From contig JBHGNT010000005.1 of the NCBI GenBank assembly GCA_043228905.1, forward strand, positions 12,214,001 to 12,278,000: a DNA stretch of 64,000 nt, written 5' to 3'. Each line of letters starts with the position of its first letter. The first letter of the stretch is position 1. Under the pieces are notes generated by a model. It was not told the DNA's origin and ran no database searches. It saw only the letters and a program-made list of their open reading frames with translations. The position numbers were made by a program, and so were the translations under genes. Below are positions 20,406 through 34,422 of the stretch, one piece after another. The DNA is from Azolla caroliniana (Eukaryota > Polypodiophyta).

Positions 20406-21489
20406 ACTAATTTGGGATAGTACTTACAGTTCCTTTAACATTTCTGTAATCTGGGATAGTATATTCAGACAATTGTTGTACAAGCTTATCTTTATGCCTT
20501 TTAGAAGAATGTGATTTATCTGGAGTTTGTTTTCAACATTCAATTAGATTTTGAGAAGTGAAAATGCTTCAGACAATTCAATTAGCCAACAGAGACATTG
20601 GAAACTCAACAAATACGGTGGAGATTCTTAATTGAAGTGAAGAATGCTAATAAAAATCAACAGAAACATTGGAGTGTCAACTCATACCTTGAACTGGAAA
20701 GTATAATTTGAGATACAGGCAGTTTCATAGGCATTTGAAAGTGAATTGGTATTGCCAAAGCTTAGTTAGTTACTTACGTGAAGGAGTGTGGCAATTTTTC
20801 CATTACTTGTATTTATTTCAGTCTTTCTTTTGAAGTAGAAATCTCTTCTTATTTTCCTACAATTAATATATGCATTGTGATGGCTTGCTACAATGACCAC
20901 AACTACATCCCTATCTATGGCAGCGTCACCCATCCTCACACTTGTTACAATTCATGTCAGATTGGCTCACCACTCAATTGTTTTAACTCGTTGGCACCTC
21001 CACTTAGTGGACGATTGGCATGACCCCCAGCTTGCTAGGGCTTATGAGAAACAAAGTGTACATTCATTGGAACCTTGTTCACTATTTCCTCCCTTGGTGT
21101 TAGCCTTTGCTTGATCACCTCGACCTGAGGTTGCGTTCAACACCCTTCTTCCATCAGTCAAATTTTAAACCTAGACATCCATATACATGCCAGGTAGTCT
21201 ATTGTTTCTTGATATTATTCCTACCCTTCCAAATTTCTCATTGCAAATGAAAACAGTCTAGATGAGATAACAATTAAACCAGTAAAAAAAGTATAGCTCA
21301 ACAGGGAAGACCCTTGGTTTAGAAGGTATAGGGAACAAAAGGGAGAAAGATTATCTACAATGCAATAACGCAAAAGATAAGATGCTTCTTGAGAAGAGTA
21401 CAAAAAGGAAGGGCCCTAGAGATAGATTATTGCTAGGGATTAATGCATTTTTGTGGAATAGTAAATCAAAAGGGGGCAAGAAGGACGGA

Positions 21490-23374
21490 CGCCTATAATA
21501 ATTCTTGATAGTAAGGTTGTCTAAGTCAACTTGTGGCAAGGAAGTAGATAGGGTCTTGTGTGGAGTTGATCAAACAATAAAAAGCAGCAAGAGAAGATTT
21601 GTGCACTACTCAAGTTTAGAGAAAGATGAACAAGATGAATACAAACATAGTTACACAGGGAGAGAGGGATTTACTCAAAGAGACTCAACGTTTCTATTAC
21701 CACTGAACCATACTTTACAAGAACAGTTACCTACTTAAATAGTTAGGTTAATTGTGTGCACACTAGAGATACAAGTTTGGGCATAGTTGGCCTTTTATGC
21801 CAACAAACTCCTCTATAAAAGGACTACTTTGTTTTACATATAATGGGGTTATCTCCCTTGTCAGCTTAAATTTTACATCTTAGTTTTAAACTATAGTTTA
21901 TATGTTACAAGCTGATTGGTTGGTAGCCGAATCGGTAGAGATGGAGTTGTCTTTCGGCCACCACTTGCCTTCAACTTTCATTGTTGTCGGCTAGTCCTTG
22001 TGTCTCCTTCCGAATCTGCGATCGACTTCCAGCTTCCTTGAGTCCAGCTACGTCTTTAGCCTTTCTGCTGTTTGAGCTTGTATGTTCGTGCCATTATTTG
22101 ACTCACCCTCTACTTCTTTGGATTTGGCTATGTTTTGCTTGTTGTCCACTTGTCCTATTGTGTGCCAAAGCGTTGATCTGGGAGTGGCTTTGTTAGGTTG
22201 TCGGCGATGTTCAGTTTGGTATCAACTTTCCGAACTTCGAGCTTCTTGTTGGTGACGAGCTCTTGGATTTGGTGGTACCTCACCTCAATATGCTTTGTCT
22301 TAGCATGATATGCCGGATTCTAGATGAGGTTTTTTGCAATAATTGCACGTTCGAGTGTCCCTGGACTTGCTTCGACCTCTTGCATTGTTAGGCACTCGGA
22401 AGGACTTCTTCCCCGACTATTTGGTCGGTCAGTCGAACTTTGTATTACATAGGCATCACTTCTTGACTCATGTACAAATGTTTTCCTTGAAGTGTCTTCT
22501 AATAAGATGAAGCTCGTGATCTCGGAGTACTTGACAGTCGTAGCCGACACATTATGCACGATCGTGACGAATTTTTCGCATGAAAGGGGATTCAGACTAC
22601 TGATAAATAGAAGAGCTTTCAACTCATCGTAAATTTTCATCCCCTGGGCTGAAATATGGGAATTAATGCTCTCATATTTGTTCAATTGTGCTTGGATCGA
22701 ATTGGATTGTTTCATCCAAAGATTACAAAGGCAGGTATATCTTAGTGGTGGCCACCTTTTTCGCATGTATCTAACAAGCGTCTTCCACAATTGATTAGTT
22801 GTCAAACATGATTGTGTTGTATAATAGACCGATTCGAACAGGTGCATTCAAATTGTGGCATGAGCTATATATGATGTACAATTTCGTCCACTAAGTTGGC
22901 TTGTATTCTTCTGGAGCATTTTCGTTCTTGATCGGGTAGATCTTCCCGTCTTGATCAAACTAGAAGTTGACGTTCACGTCTTGAACTTTTGAAGAGTCAT
23001 CTTTGACGAGCCGGATGTGGCATTTACCAAGGGTCGATTGGTTAAAAGTTTTGCTTGAAGTGTCTTCCTCTCACAAGATGTAGATGTGCAAGTTGCCGAA
23101 CAAAAATAAAAATAAAAATAAAATTCAATTTGATTGAAGAAACTTGGAGTTTCTGTTCAACAACAAGTTTGAAGTCTTTAGCCACCAAACTAAAAGTGCT
23201 GATGGTGTAGAAGCAAATGACAACCAGTACGAAAAAGAACATCTGGCTCTGATACCAACTATTGGAAATAAGGTCGTCTGTTTGTGGAAAGATCTACAAC
23301 ATAGCAATGTGTGCTAATAGACAACAAGTTGATGGATGAAACAATGAATAGAAGATGTAAAAGAGACAACTTAC

Positions 23375-23380
<6 letters not shown>
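21490..23380 (-). mobile_element. Ty1/copia element L, internally deleted
   Basis: Minus-strand copia. A primer-binding site complementary to initiator tRNA-Met (TGGCTCTGATACCA on the plus strand, 23244-23257) abuts an LTR start at 23260 (TATTGGAAATAAGG). Gag and the very end of RNase H follow with pol missing. A diverged 3' LTR probably lies at about 21490-21900 (taaggttgtct, cttgtggcaa, like 23270-23295). The 5' LTR is interrupted by the LINE tail at 23379. Boundaries are approximate. Confidence 0.6.
22190..22847 (-). pseudogene. Copia gag joined to the RNase H end (element L)
   Basis: The gag part reads QLNKYESINSHISAQGMKIY, LKALLFISSLNPLSCEKF and ITSFILLEDTSRKTFVHESR, a typical copia gag core. 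Within a few codons after SPSECLTMQEVEAS the frame continues as AIIAKNLI-x-NPAYHAKTKH, then VRYHQIQELV and TKLNIADNLTKPLP, the catalytic-distal end of copia RNase H. Protease, integrase, RT and most of RNase H are missing, so a single large deletion joined the two. One in-frame TAG lies at the junction side where Trp is usual. Confidence 0.75.

Positions 23381-25265
<1,885 letters not shown>

Positions 25266-25317
<52 letters not shown>
25266..25317. repeat. (GA)n microsatellite
   Basis: About 52 bases. In minus orientation it could be the (TC)n tail of a third LINE copy, but the sequence beyond it lacks the LINE 3' end motif seen for fragments 1 and 2. Confidence 0.9.
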
Positions 25318-25318
<1 letters not shown>

Positions 25319-26114
25319 CACAAAAATAAAACTGTATTATTCAAAGTGGCAAATACACCATCATCTTCAAACTATGTTACAATCTTGGTTATATATTAAC
25401 AAAGTTAGGGCAATTGCACTTTGTGCTTTACTAAAATATCCTATACTAGTTTGTACAATGGGTTAATGTGAATACATCCATTATATCATCGTATTCGACA
25501 TGGGGTTGTGCATGTTATGAATTTCAAGAGCACTATGCAAAGATGATCTAATGCAAGCTATTTAAGATAAACAACAAAATCACAAGAAAAGAAATGCACA
25601 ATACACCACAATTTTAGATTTGGAAGACCTTTTGAGGATAAAAACTTCGAAACTAACTCTAGAAACTATCGACTATCAATTGTTGAGAATCAAGCTCAAC
25701 TTGGTCTAGTGTTTGAACTCACCTTGAGAGTGAATAGACACTCCAACGGTCAAGAGTCACCATTATGTCACCATTTTGTATTCTAGCATTTAGTATGAGT
25801 CATAGAATCATATTGTATGACACATAACTTATGAGCTTTCACATTCCCCATGCTCCATGAGTCTTGTAGTTAATGAAGAGAGAGGGTGACTATATAAAGC
25901 ACCCTCCTCCCACCTTGTATAATGTTGAGTCTTTCTCCTTTGTTAATATACTTTACCTTGCGTATTCTTTGTGTCTTACTCCTTCTCTCTCTCTCTCTCT
26001 CTCTCTCATACACACACACAATTCATATCTATTCCACTGTACAGAATCCATCTCATGATTCTTTACATCAATAATTAAAAAAGTATGGCTACATCTTGTT
26101 AATTTAGTGTGTAT
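25318..26114. other. AT-rich spacer, possible LTR remnant
   Basis: No gene supported. A stretch near 25640-25950 (tgttgagaatcaagctc, ctatataaagcaccctcc) looks like decayed LTR sequence. A (TC)n(AC)n microsatellite lies at about 25983-26020. Confidence 0.4.
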
Positions 26115-26500
26115 GTGTTGGCATAGAAGGCCGACTCCTTTCACTTTGTATCCGTAGTGTGAACACGTCCCTTATTTAGGGCTTGAGTATATAAGCTCAA
26201 ACCTAACATTGGAAAGACTAACTTGGAGCGTAAGAGTTGCAGAGTAAGAGAATAAGAACTTCCATTGAAGCTCTGAATAAGGGTTTTATCTTCTGTTTCT
26301 TCTCTTGTTATGTTTCCGTGTTGTTTGTTGTACATCCCAAAACAGGTCCTAATACATTCTTCTGCGCACTATCCAAAACATCAAGTGGTTTTAGAGCGAC
26401 TTGTTGTTCAGCGGCAACGAAAAACAGAAAAGACTGAGAAGGGAAGCTATCCGGCTGAAAGAAAAGACTAGGATAGTAACATCTACTTCCAGTAAAAGAA

Positions 26501-27956
26501 TGGTGGCACAGTTCAGCACGAGTGTGGAAATCCGGAAGTTCGATGGTAAGAATTTCGCCCTCTAGAAGGAAATGATGCAGAATGTACTCATCATCCGATG
26601 GACCAACGACAAGTTGAAGCTATTAGGCACACTACCATGCCAAAAATCAATGTTTGCAAAAGAATGGCGGTCTATGGAAGAAATAACCATATCTACCAGT
26701 CGAATGCATCTGACTAAAAACGTCTATTTTAGCATGGCCAAGGAGACAACAACATTCTCTTTGTGGTAGAAGTTACGGGTAGTGTACGAGAAGAATCCTT
26801 CTCATCAAAGTTGATACTGATTCGATAGTTATTCAACATGAAGATGAGAGAGACGAATCCAACAACCTCCCACATCAACACCATTAGCCGGGTGTTATAT
26901 GTGTTGGGAATATGTCCCTCCAATGGGAGGAAGAGCCGACTGTTTGGAAAGCCGACTGTCGAAGGGTTGAAAATAGTGATTCGACTGTTATTACTATTAT
27001 GGTAATAGTAATGATGATGTTAGGAAACATGTCACTCCGGATGGGGAGGAAAATCTGACCGTTAGGAAAGCCGATAGTTGAGGAGCCAAGTTGATGAGGG
27101 ACTTGTCCAAGGCCGAAACCGGAATTGTGTAAATAGCCAACTCGGGAGACTATACTTGTAAATAGTCTAAGTGTGCACCCCATGTGGGCTAGGTATGTAA
27201 ATAGCTAGAAAGTTGCGTAAGTATATATATGTAACTAGGGAAAACTTTAGTGAGTGATGAACAGTGACGAACAAAGAGTGAGAGAGTGTGAGAGAAGACG
27301 GAAGAGCCGAGCCATAACTGTGTGTATGACAACAAACACGGAGAGCCCTGTGCGGCTGATGCACCCGTGAGAGAGTGTTTGTAATCTTCTCGCTATTGTA
27401 TATCCACTATTTGTATAGGGAAGAATCTGTTCCCGTGGTTTTCCCGGTTTTAGGGTTTCCACATAAATCTCTGTGTACATCTGTTTTTCTTGTCTTTTCT
27501 TGGCATATTTCTGTGATTCGTATTTTCAGCGTAGTTCATTTATTGTGATTTATATTCTGGAACGATTTCTTAACAATATGAACTCTCCTCCCAAGGGATA
27601 AACTTTGAAGAAGAAGTCAAAGCCCTTGCCCTCCTTTCGAGCTTTTCGACGAGTTGGGAGGTATTCTGCACAACCTTTGCCAATAGATGTCTGAATCTAA
27701 ATCTAGATGAGACAATCAGGTAGGTTCTCACAGAGGACATTATGCGAAAATCGATGGGACTTACCATTGACAAGTTGGCAAAAGCTAACCACTCGATTGA
27801 GTTGATTGAGCGATCGAGCCGATTGACAGAACAAGTCGGAAGAACCGGTTGGAACAATAGTAGACCAAGAAAGAGGGGAGATTGACAACAGTTGAAGTCG
27901 AGGCATAGTAGATCAAGTGACTTTTGCACTCATTGCAGAAAAACTAGTCACAACGT
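26501..27956 (+). pseudogene. Gag of copia J, interrupted by a solo LTR
   Basis: Starts MVAQFSTSVEIRKFDGKNFA, the usual copia gag opening, with a TAG soon after (FAL-x-KEMMQ, where Trp is usual). Decayed text follows to 26896. After the solo LTR it resumes as INFEEEVKALALLSSFSTSW, LTEDIMRKSMGLTIDKLAKA and the first half of a zinc knuckle (CTHCRKTSHN) just before the D insertion. Confidence 0.7.
26902..27575 (+). repeat. Solo copia LTR with target duplication ATATG
   Basis: TGTTGGGAATATGTCCC to TTTCTTAACA, flanked by ATATG on both sides (26897-26901 and 27576-27580). No internal element sequence is attached, so it is a solo LTR left by LTR-LTR recombination. The opening matches the LTR of copia K (TGTTAGGAATATGTCCC on the minus strand at 37984), so the two belong to one family. 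Confidence 0.9.
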
Positions 27957-28018
27957 AGTCGCGTTGTTACGCGCGTGCGTGTAGAAGGGGGCGGGACCAT
28001 TGGGGTCTTGGACCGAGG

Positions 28019-28067
<49 letters not shown>

Positions 28068-28642
28068 CACAGACACGCAGAAGTGAGAAGGAGAGATATA
28101 GAACGCAACACTTAATTACAATGACAAAAGATTACAAACTCCAACGGTTACAACCGTCAAGGCGGCGATGGGCCCGACTCGGGGACCCTACTCACGCACA
28201 CAGGCGGGAAACACTGGACCCAGAGAAAGCAGAAGGAAAGGCCTCTGCTGGCAGCGCACGGGCTACCCACGAAGCAGAGGCGTCGAACTCCCAAGCACCC
28301 ACACAGAATGACGGTCGGAGGAGGAGAGAGAGATCCGCCCTCGGTCCTGCAACACTTTCTCCTCCTTAACGCGTGATCCTTCCTTCTCTTCCTTCCCTCC
28401 CCTCCTTAAATAGTCCCCCAAAAAAAGGGGTGCCCCCTTTCCTATCAAATTGCTTTATTCCTTGTCCCTTCTGACAGAGATGCGCACAATCCCTCCTGAT
28501 AAATGTGCACTACTTAGTATTTACATCAGTTGATCCATTTATTAATCAACATCAAAATATCAAGTCAGGTGTCTATCCGTGTAAGAGCCGGTTCATGCGC
28601 CTTTTTGCCCGAATCCGCCTATGGCCGGTTTTCTTCACGACA
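27957..28642 (-). repeat. 3' LTR of element D
   Basis: Plus-strand limits AGTCGCGTTGTTACG (first T mutated to A) and CTTCACGACA. Contains (GA)n of about 44 bases at 28022-28065, against about 65 in the partner LTR. Otherwise closely similar to it. Confidence 0.9.
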
Positions 28643-28704
28643 TCCACCCCCACCAAACCGCGCATCCACCGGCATGCGCCAGAGACGGGTTGATACCGAA
28701 GAAA

Positions 28705-29763
28705 ACCGGCTTCAATCGGCGCTCTCTGATTCTTTGTCGGGCCCGAACTGATCGTCGTCGTCGCTCTCATCCACGCCCTCTGGGTCCGGCTCATCCTCGA
28801 ACCGCTTCTTGAACGCTTTGATCCGCTTCCCGGCCACCGGTACCGCTAGCCGTGTCCCGTCAAGTTCCGCGAGGTGGTACGTGCCGTTGTCGTTCGCGCT
28901 CATCACCGTGTAGGGCCCGAACCATCTCCTCGCGAACTTTCACACCGCCTTGTGCTGATTGTCGAGGCTGCTGTCGTACACCAAGACCCAGTCGCCTTCC
29001 TCGATCTTCTTTGGTCGCAACTGGTGCGTCTGGTTGAACCAGGTCTTGTTCCGTTCCCTTGCTGCCCGCAACTTTTCCTTTGCCTGTTTCATGTCCTCCG
29101 GCCTCCGCTCGAGTTGTCGAATCCGCGCCGCCAGCAACTCCTCCCGGCTCATTTCGTCCTTCCAATCTACCGCCGCCCATGAAGAAACCGTCCGTTCCAC
29201 CCGCATGATCGGCTTCTGTCCGTACATAAGCTCTGCCGGCATAAACCCTGTCACCGAACTGTGCGTAGTTCGGTCCGCCCATAGTGCGTAAGGAAGGAGC
29301 CGCGGCCAATTCCTGACCTGCCCTCCGCATGCACGCACCAACGCCTTTATGATCGGACCATGCCCACGTTCTACCTTACCGTTCGCCTCCGGATTGTACG
29401 CCGTAGTGAGGGAGAGTTTGACGCCTAGCCGGTCGAACAACTCCTCAGCTTCCCGCACATCCAGCTCCCCCGGTCGGCTACGATCCTCCCGACGCACCTG
29501 TACCGACACACTACCTCTTCGATCAGGAACCGGCATACCTCCGCGGTTGTCTTGTTCTGCAGTGCACGACCTTCCATCTGGTTTGTTAAGTCTTCCCGTG
29601 CAAGCACCAGGTATCGCATCTGGCCTACTCCCATCGGCATCATCACCAAGTCCACCATCCACTTGAAATGGACTGTAGGCGGGTAGGTCGGGTGTAGCTC
29701 GTCCCGGTGTCGGACTGTGGAGTGCATCTGACAGCTTTCGCAAGTCGTTACGAACCGATGCAC
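28705..29763 (-). pseudogene. Integrase of element D
   Basis: Zinc-binding CESCQMH near 29737 and, in the preceding frame, the HHxx part AFHESPWAGHRGTW near 29850. Catalytic core: Asp in WMVDLVMMP near 29665, Asp in IVADRG near 29470, Glu in NGKVERGHGPI near 29360. The C-terminal part WVLVYDSSLD and KFARRWFGPYTVMS follows, ending with an acidic tail (EPDPEGVDESDDDDQFG). A frameshift near 29470 in a C-run, a TAG at about 29787 and a TGA at about 28941 break it. No chromodomain is recognisable. Confidence 0.85.
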
Positions 29764-29784
29764 GTCTTGGTACAGCCCCGACCA

Positions 29785-31980
29785 CTAGTACTTCTCCTTT
29801 AGTTTCTCGAACGTGGCCCACGTTCCGCGGTGCCCGGCCCAAGGACTCTCGTGAAACGCAGCCAGAAGTTCCTCCTGTTCTTCTTTCTTTGTCACTACTC
29901 GGAGCGGGATGCCGTTTCTCTTCTTCGGGTGCCTCCATATGCACTTGTCCTGCAGGAAGAACCGGTACGCCTTCTTCCGTACCCGGCTCGCCTCTTCTCT
30001 CATCCATGCTGCGTCTGGCGTCATCGTCCGTAGGAACCTCCTGATTTGGAGCCACTCCCCGTCGTACCTGCTTTCGTCAAATTCGTTAAGCGCCGGAGTG
30101 TCCCTTTCCCTCGTTGCTACATTAGCCGACCCGAAGAAGTCCTCACCAACTTCTTCGTCATCCGAAACCATGTCGTCTTCGTCGTTGAACCTTGCTCTCG
30201 AAAGCATGTCAGCCATGGCGTTGTCCTTTTCGGAGATGTGCCGTATCTCCGGGTTCAGGGAATTAATGTATGCTATCCACCGGAGCATTGCTAGGTCCGG
30301 CGTCGCGCATCCGAAAACCATGCCGAGTATCGGCAGGCAGTCCGTCTCGATGATCACCTCCGTCCCGATTAGATAGTCCTCATCGGCTTTGACTGCCGAA
30401 ACGATACCCCAAAGCTCGCGCTTAACTTGGGCGTATCCTTGCTGCCGTTCGCTCAATACCTTTGCCCCGAACCGGATCGGGAATCGTATGCCGTCCTTGT
30501 CCTCCTAACTGATTACCCACCCGATCCCGGTCGGGCTGGTGTCCACTGTCACGCAAATGGGGACATCCTTGCCGTAAACTGCTTTACGGAGAGCCGGTGC
30601 TACCGTAAGCGCCTCCTATAGTCTCCGTACCGACTTCGTGTGCTCCGTCCTCCACTCAAAACTACGCCCCTTTTTCAATAGTCCATAGAGGGGTTCGGCG
30701 ACATGTGCGTAGTGCGGGATCGAGATGTGGTAGAATGCGCATGCTCCCAAGAATCTGCGGACCTCCGTGACCGACCCGCAATCATTCCTCATCGCGGAGA
30801 TAGCCTCTACCTTTGCCGGAGACGGTCTCCTACCATAAGGCCCGCACAAGTGTCCGACCACCAAGATCTCCGACTGCCCGAACGCCGATTTTTCTCCGGA
30901 GAAGGTGAGCCATGCGCTTTCGAGCCTCTGCAGCACCTTCTCACAGTCGTTGATGTGGTTCACAACGAACCTCCGGCATCCATCTGGCCCGACAGTCTCG
31001 TCCGCGTCATCCACCGAACACCCCTTTATCGGGATATTGTCCATGAATGGCATAGTGATGTCCAGGATGAAGTCCCTCAACACCTTGTTCATTGCGTTCA
31101 CCATATGCGCCACCGAATTCGTCCCGCCTTGTGGTAGGGTACACATTCGTACTAGGCCGAGAGGGGTTTGCATCATCGTGATATCCCTGCTCTCGATTGC
31201 TAGCTGGAACTGGTTGTACCCCGAGTATAAGTCATCGACCGAATAGATCGACCTTCTAGCGAAGGCCTCCGCGAACTCGTCTATGGTCGGTCCGATTCCT
31301 ATGTTACGGATGGTCACCTTGTTGACCGGTTGTAGGTCCTGAATGAAGTGCAACGTGCCGTTCTTCTTTGGCACCGTAAACCTCCGGTTCGAATACGGGG
31401 CACTCGACGGTTCGAGGATGCCCATCTCCACCCTCTGGTTTAGAAGCTCCATTAACTTTGGGATGTGAGCTCTCGGCACCGGAATTGGTTTGAGATTCCA
31501 CGATACATGCGGTACCGTGAAGATCACCATCGGTTCGACGATCGTCGGGTCCACACACCCGATCTCCTCCGGCGAGAACGCAAAGGCTTTCCCATGCCTT
31601 CTGAGCATTCTCCGAAACCTGTCCTCCTCCGCCGGCAGTAGGAAGCCACCCCCACCGACCTTGAGCTCCCGTAGTGTTATGTCGGTGAACCGGTGCCCTA
31701 TGCCAGCCGAATTCCGTAAAATTGGGTCTGACTCGACCCCTTTTATCCACTCTTCGCTGCCCTCTGGCAAGGGTGCCGCGACCGGCCTCACCTTCCGGCC
31801 TACAATCTTGTACTTTGTATCCACGTGGGCCGTCCGATCCGACCCGATCCTTTCCCCGAAGTCCGCGATGACTTCATACATTCCCATCGAACTAACCGGA
31901 ACGGTCCGGTCTTCTCTAAGGTCTTCACCAATCACCTTTTGCAATTCGCCCAAGGTGTCGTCAAAAGAGACCGCCTCCAT
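29785..31980 (-). pseudogene. Reverse transcriptase-RNase H of element D
   Basis: RT: RFTVPKKNGTLHFIQDLQPV near 31380, SVDDLYSGYNQFQLAI near 31225, QTPLGLVRMCTLPQGGTNSV near 31150, catalytic region PFMDNIPIKG near 31040. The second catalytic Asp of the usual DD is Asn here, a loss of function. RNase H: VTVDTSPTGIGWV near 30545, SERQQGYAQVKRELWGI near 30450, ADMLSRARF. TAG codons at about 30616 and 30507 fit CAG to TAG. RT and RNase H otherwise share one frame. Confidence 0.88.
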
Positions 31981-32180
31981 GGCGCTGCTGATCTCTTCAT
32001 CGGGGGAGAGGACTTCGCATCCCCTGAGCCACTCCTCCGCTCGCTTCCTTTCCTGGCCGCTGACGCTGGCTATAGTACAACCTTCGTTTTCGGAAAACCA
32101 AAACTTCCTACCTACTGTACATGTGTGGGGTTCTTTTGGTTCGTCCGCACTACCACGGCCCCACGCCTTGATAGCCCTCT

Positions 32181-32828
32181 CTAAAAATCCCCTCGGTTGT
32201 TGCCGCCGAGGGTCTCGCGATTCCTCTCATGGTTCGGAAGTACGATCATGAATTGGACGGAATGCCGACCATCCTGGCTCTTGACGCGTGCATACGCCGA
32301 ACCATTGTCCAACACCTTCGTCTCCATGCGTGCTGCCGTAATGTATGGTTCGCCAAGAATCACTGGGTGCGAGGATCTTTCCTGCACGAAGAAATATTGA
32401 TCTATCTCGATGTCACCGACCTTTACGCGTATATTCGGGCACGCACCATGTAGCTCCTCCGTAGCACGCGTCGCCGCGCGTATCTTCCACCCATGCTTGG
32501 TGTTGATCGGCCATTTACCCCTCTTGTAGAAATCCATGGACATAAGGTTGATTTCGGATCCATGGTCTACCAAGGCCACCACCGGTTTCGGAACGTCACC
32601 GATCCGCACAAGGGTTTCCGTAGTTGCCCTGGCCTAATGCGGCTTCGCGTAGTGGCTTTCCGCCAACTGGTCTTCCAGGGCCACGTCTTCTAAGTGCGTA
32701 GTCCGCACCTCCACCGGCTTCTCCGGTTCTGGCTTTGTCGAGAGCCTCTTCTGCTTCACCAAGTCTACAATAGAGTCGTGGAATTCCCTCTTGGAGATTC
32801 CCAGCACCTCACCCAACGACAACTCCAC
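32181..32828 (-). pseudogene. Retropepsin region of element D
   Basis: Active-site segment VALVDHGSEINLMS near 32570, then GKWPINTKHGWKI, HGACPNIRVKVGDIEIDQYF, HPVILGEPYITAARMETK. DHGS is in place of DTG/DSG, as in copy E. TAG at about 32635 (PH-x-ARATTE; copy E has Trp) separates it from the N-terminal linker (32828-32634), which continues the gag frame after another stop at 32850. Confidence 0.8.
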
Positions 32829-32849
32829 TTTACTGTCGAGGATACGTTC

Positions 32850-34274
32850 CTACAGGACCTTTCGTAGGTCTGTGGTCCTTTCGATTTCGGTGCTCAACCG
32901 AAACCCCGCCTGCTTCTTCCCGTCCGGCGCGCTTGGGTTGCCGGCACGGGTCGGTTTTGGTCCGAACCGGGTCTCATACCTCTGCGGGGGACCGACCCCT
33001 CCGGCCTTTCCTGCCTGTTTGTCCTCCACTAGAACCTCATAGTTTTGGCAAGCGGCTTCTACGAAGCCCGTTTTCTCTTCGACCGGATTGTCCCAACCGG
33101 TGACCTCCTGGACCCTCTGCTCCGCGCGGTCCGCCTCTTCCTTCTTCAGTCGAACTCCGGAGAGGCCTTCTAGCACTAGCGGCCAGAATCCGGAGTCCTT
33201 CGCCTTCTGGGTCTCATTACCCCCGACCCGAATTCCCGCCGACACTGAGTAGTTATTGCCTTCAACGTGCCGTGCCGCGGCCTCTTCTATCAACCTCTTC
33301 ATTCCGTCGCGCCCCGTATTTAGTTCTAGGGCTCTCCGGGTCTCGCTCGCGTGCACCCGCCCGTTCCAGAGGTACACCACGTTGGCCCTGAGTGCGTCGG
33401 CGAAATCTGCGCAATCCTTCCGAATGTGATCGATCGCGTCACACCACATGCACCGCTGCCCAGCCGGTGGCCTCTGGTCGCGAGGTTGTTCCCTGCTGTC
33501 TCTCCAGGCCTGTGCGTCCTTCGATGCCGACCCCGACTCTAGCCAGATTCGGGTCTCTTCCTTCCTACCGGACGGCACCGATACTGGCTCCTCGAGCCTC
33601 CTCCTTGGGACCGGCCCTGACCCCGACGAGCTTCCGTCGCTCCAATCGCGCCGTTTGTCGAAACGGCTGCAGACCCGTTTTACCACGGCCCAGTCTGCCG
33701 TGAGCCCTTCGTCCGTTTCCAATAGGGGACCCACCTTTCCCCTGTCGAGCACGTCCACGAACTTGACAAACAACAGTACTCGACTTGTTTCGAGCATCAT
33801 CCGGTCCAGCGTCGATAGCCGCACGAACTGTCTTTCATACTCCTGGAAGAGCACCGACATGTTCCTCCCTTTTCCGGGGCTTTCCACCCACGGCATGAAG
33901 TCCCGCCTCGACAGCCGAAGCGAGTCGTCAAACCCGTACTTCTCAAGGAGCCGCAACTCGAACTCCTCCCAAGTCTGGCATCCGGCCAGCACCTCGAGCA
34001 CCTCCGCGTGGATGCCCGACGTCACCACCTGAGGGAATCCGGACAGCCGCCTGTCCACCGGGATATCCCTCATGATCATTTCGGCCTGGTAAGCCTCCAA
34101 ATAACTTGTGGCGTCTTTCCCTCCGAACCGGCCTATAGAGCCGACGATCAATTCAATGGCTCTGTCGAGGGTACCTGTCCCCTCACGAGCGCTTACCAGC
34201 CGGTCGACGGCTACCACCATTGCCTCTGCTAGCTCCAATCCCCTCATCTTTCGACTCCTTTGCCGCCCTTTCAC
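32850..34274 (-). CDS. Gag of element D, intact 474-codon frame
   Basis: Structural protein of the virus-like particle, open over its whole length, ending at a TAG that may itself be a decay product, since the same frame continues into the protease linker. N-terminal helical region (LELAEAMVVAVDRLVSAREG), capsid-like middle (CQTWEEFELRLLEKYGF, RLSTLDRMMLETSRVL, LTADWAVVKRVCSRFDKR), then a CX2CX4HX4C zinc knuckle CMWCDAIDHIRKDC near 33440 and a long C-terminal region (GMKRLIEEAAARH, GFVEAACQNYEVLVEDKQ). The best preserved retroelement protein of the window. The first Met is chosen because it follows the LTR and leader directly; a second at codon 10 is possible. Confidence 0.85.
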   Translation of the reverse strand: MKGRQRSRKMRGLELAEAMVVAVDRLVSAREGTGTLDRAIELIVGSIGRFGGKDATSYLEAYQAEMIMRDIPVDRRLSGFPQVVTSGIHAEVLEVLAGCQTWEEFELRLLEKYGFDDSLRLSRRDFMPWVESPGKGRNMSVLFQEYERQFVRLSTLDRMMLETSRVLLFVKFVDVLDRGKVGPLLETDEGLTADWAVVKRVCSRFDKRRDWSDGSSSGSGPVPRRRLEEPVSVPSGRKEETRIWLESGSASKDAQAWRDSREQPRDQRPPAGQRCMWCDAIDHIRKDCADFADALRANVVYLWNGRVHASETRRALELNTGRDGMKRLIEEAAARHVEGNNYSVSAGIRVGGNETQKAKDSGFWPLVLEGLSGVRLKKEEADRAEQRVQEVTGWDNPVEEKTGFVEAACQNYEVLVEDKQAGKAGGVGPPQRYETRFGPKPTRAGNPSAPDGKKQAGFRLSTEIERTTDLRKVL

Positions 34275-34291
34275 GTTGGGTTCACCAAATA

Positions 34292-34353
34292 TGTCGTGTT
34301 GTTACGTGCGTGCATGTAGAAGGGGGCGGGACCACTGGGGTCTTGGACCGAGG

Positions 34354-34422
<69 letters not shown>

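Larger units (their letters stand above)
19357..21480. other. Spacer downstream of RPL14, no supported gene
   Basis: AT-rich; the first part may be the RPL14 3' untranslated region. It contains an imperfect segmental duplication (19655-19870 and 20205-20405) and a 79-bp tandem duplication (20032-20188). A short open frame in each copy of the segmental duplication shares the pattern NPEYxTG and KCGFIVQVL. I do not recognise a protein. Confidence 0.5.

Noticed and set aside
20893-21114. 73-codon frame at 20.9-21.1 kb as a gene
   Set aside because: No motif, no splice or codon support, and it lies in anonymous spacer.
29480-30055. Start of a 371-codon minus frame over RNase H and integrase of D
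   Set aside because: Its first ~195 codons are in the wrong frame relative to recognisable RNase H and integrase motifs; only the end is genuine integrase.
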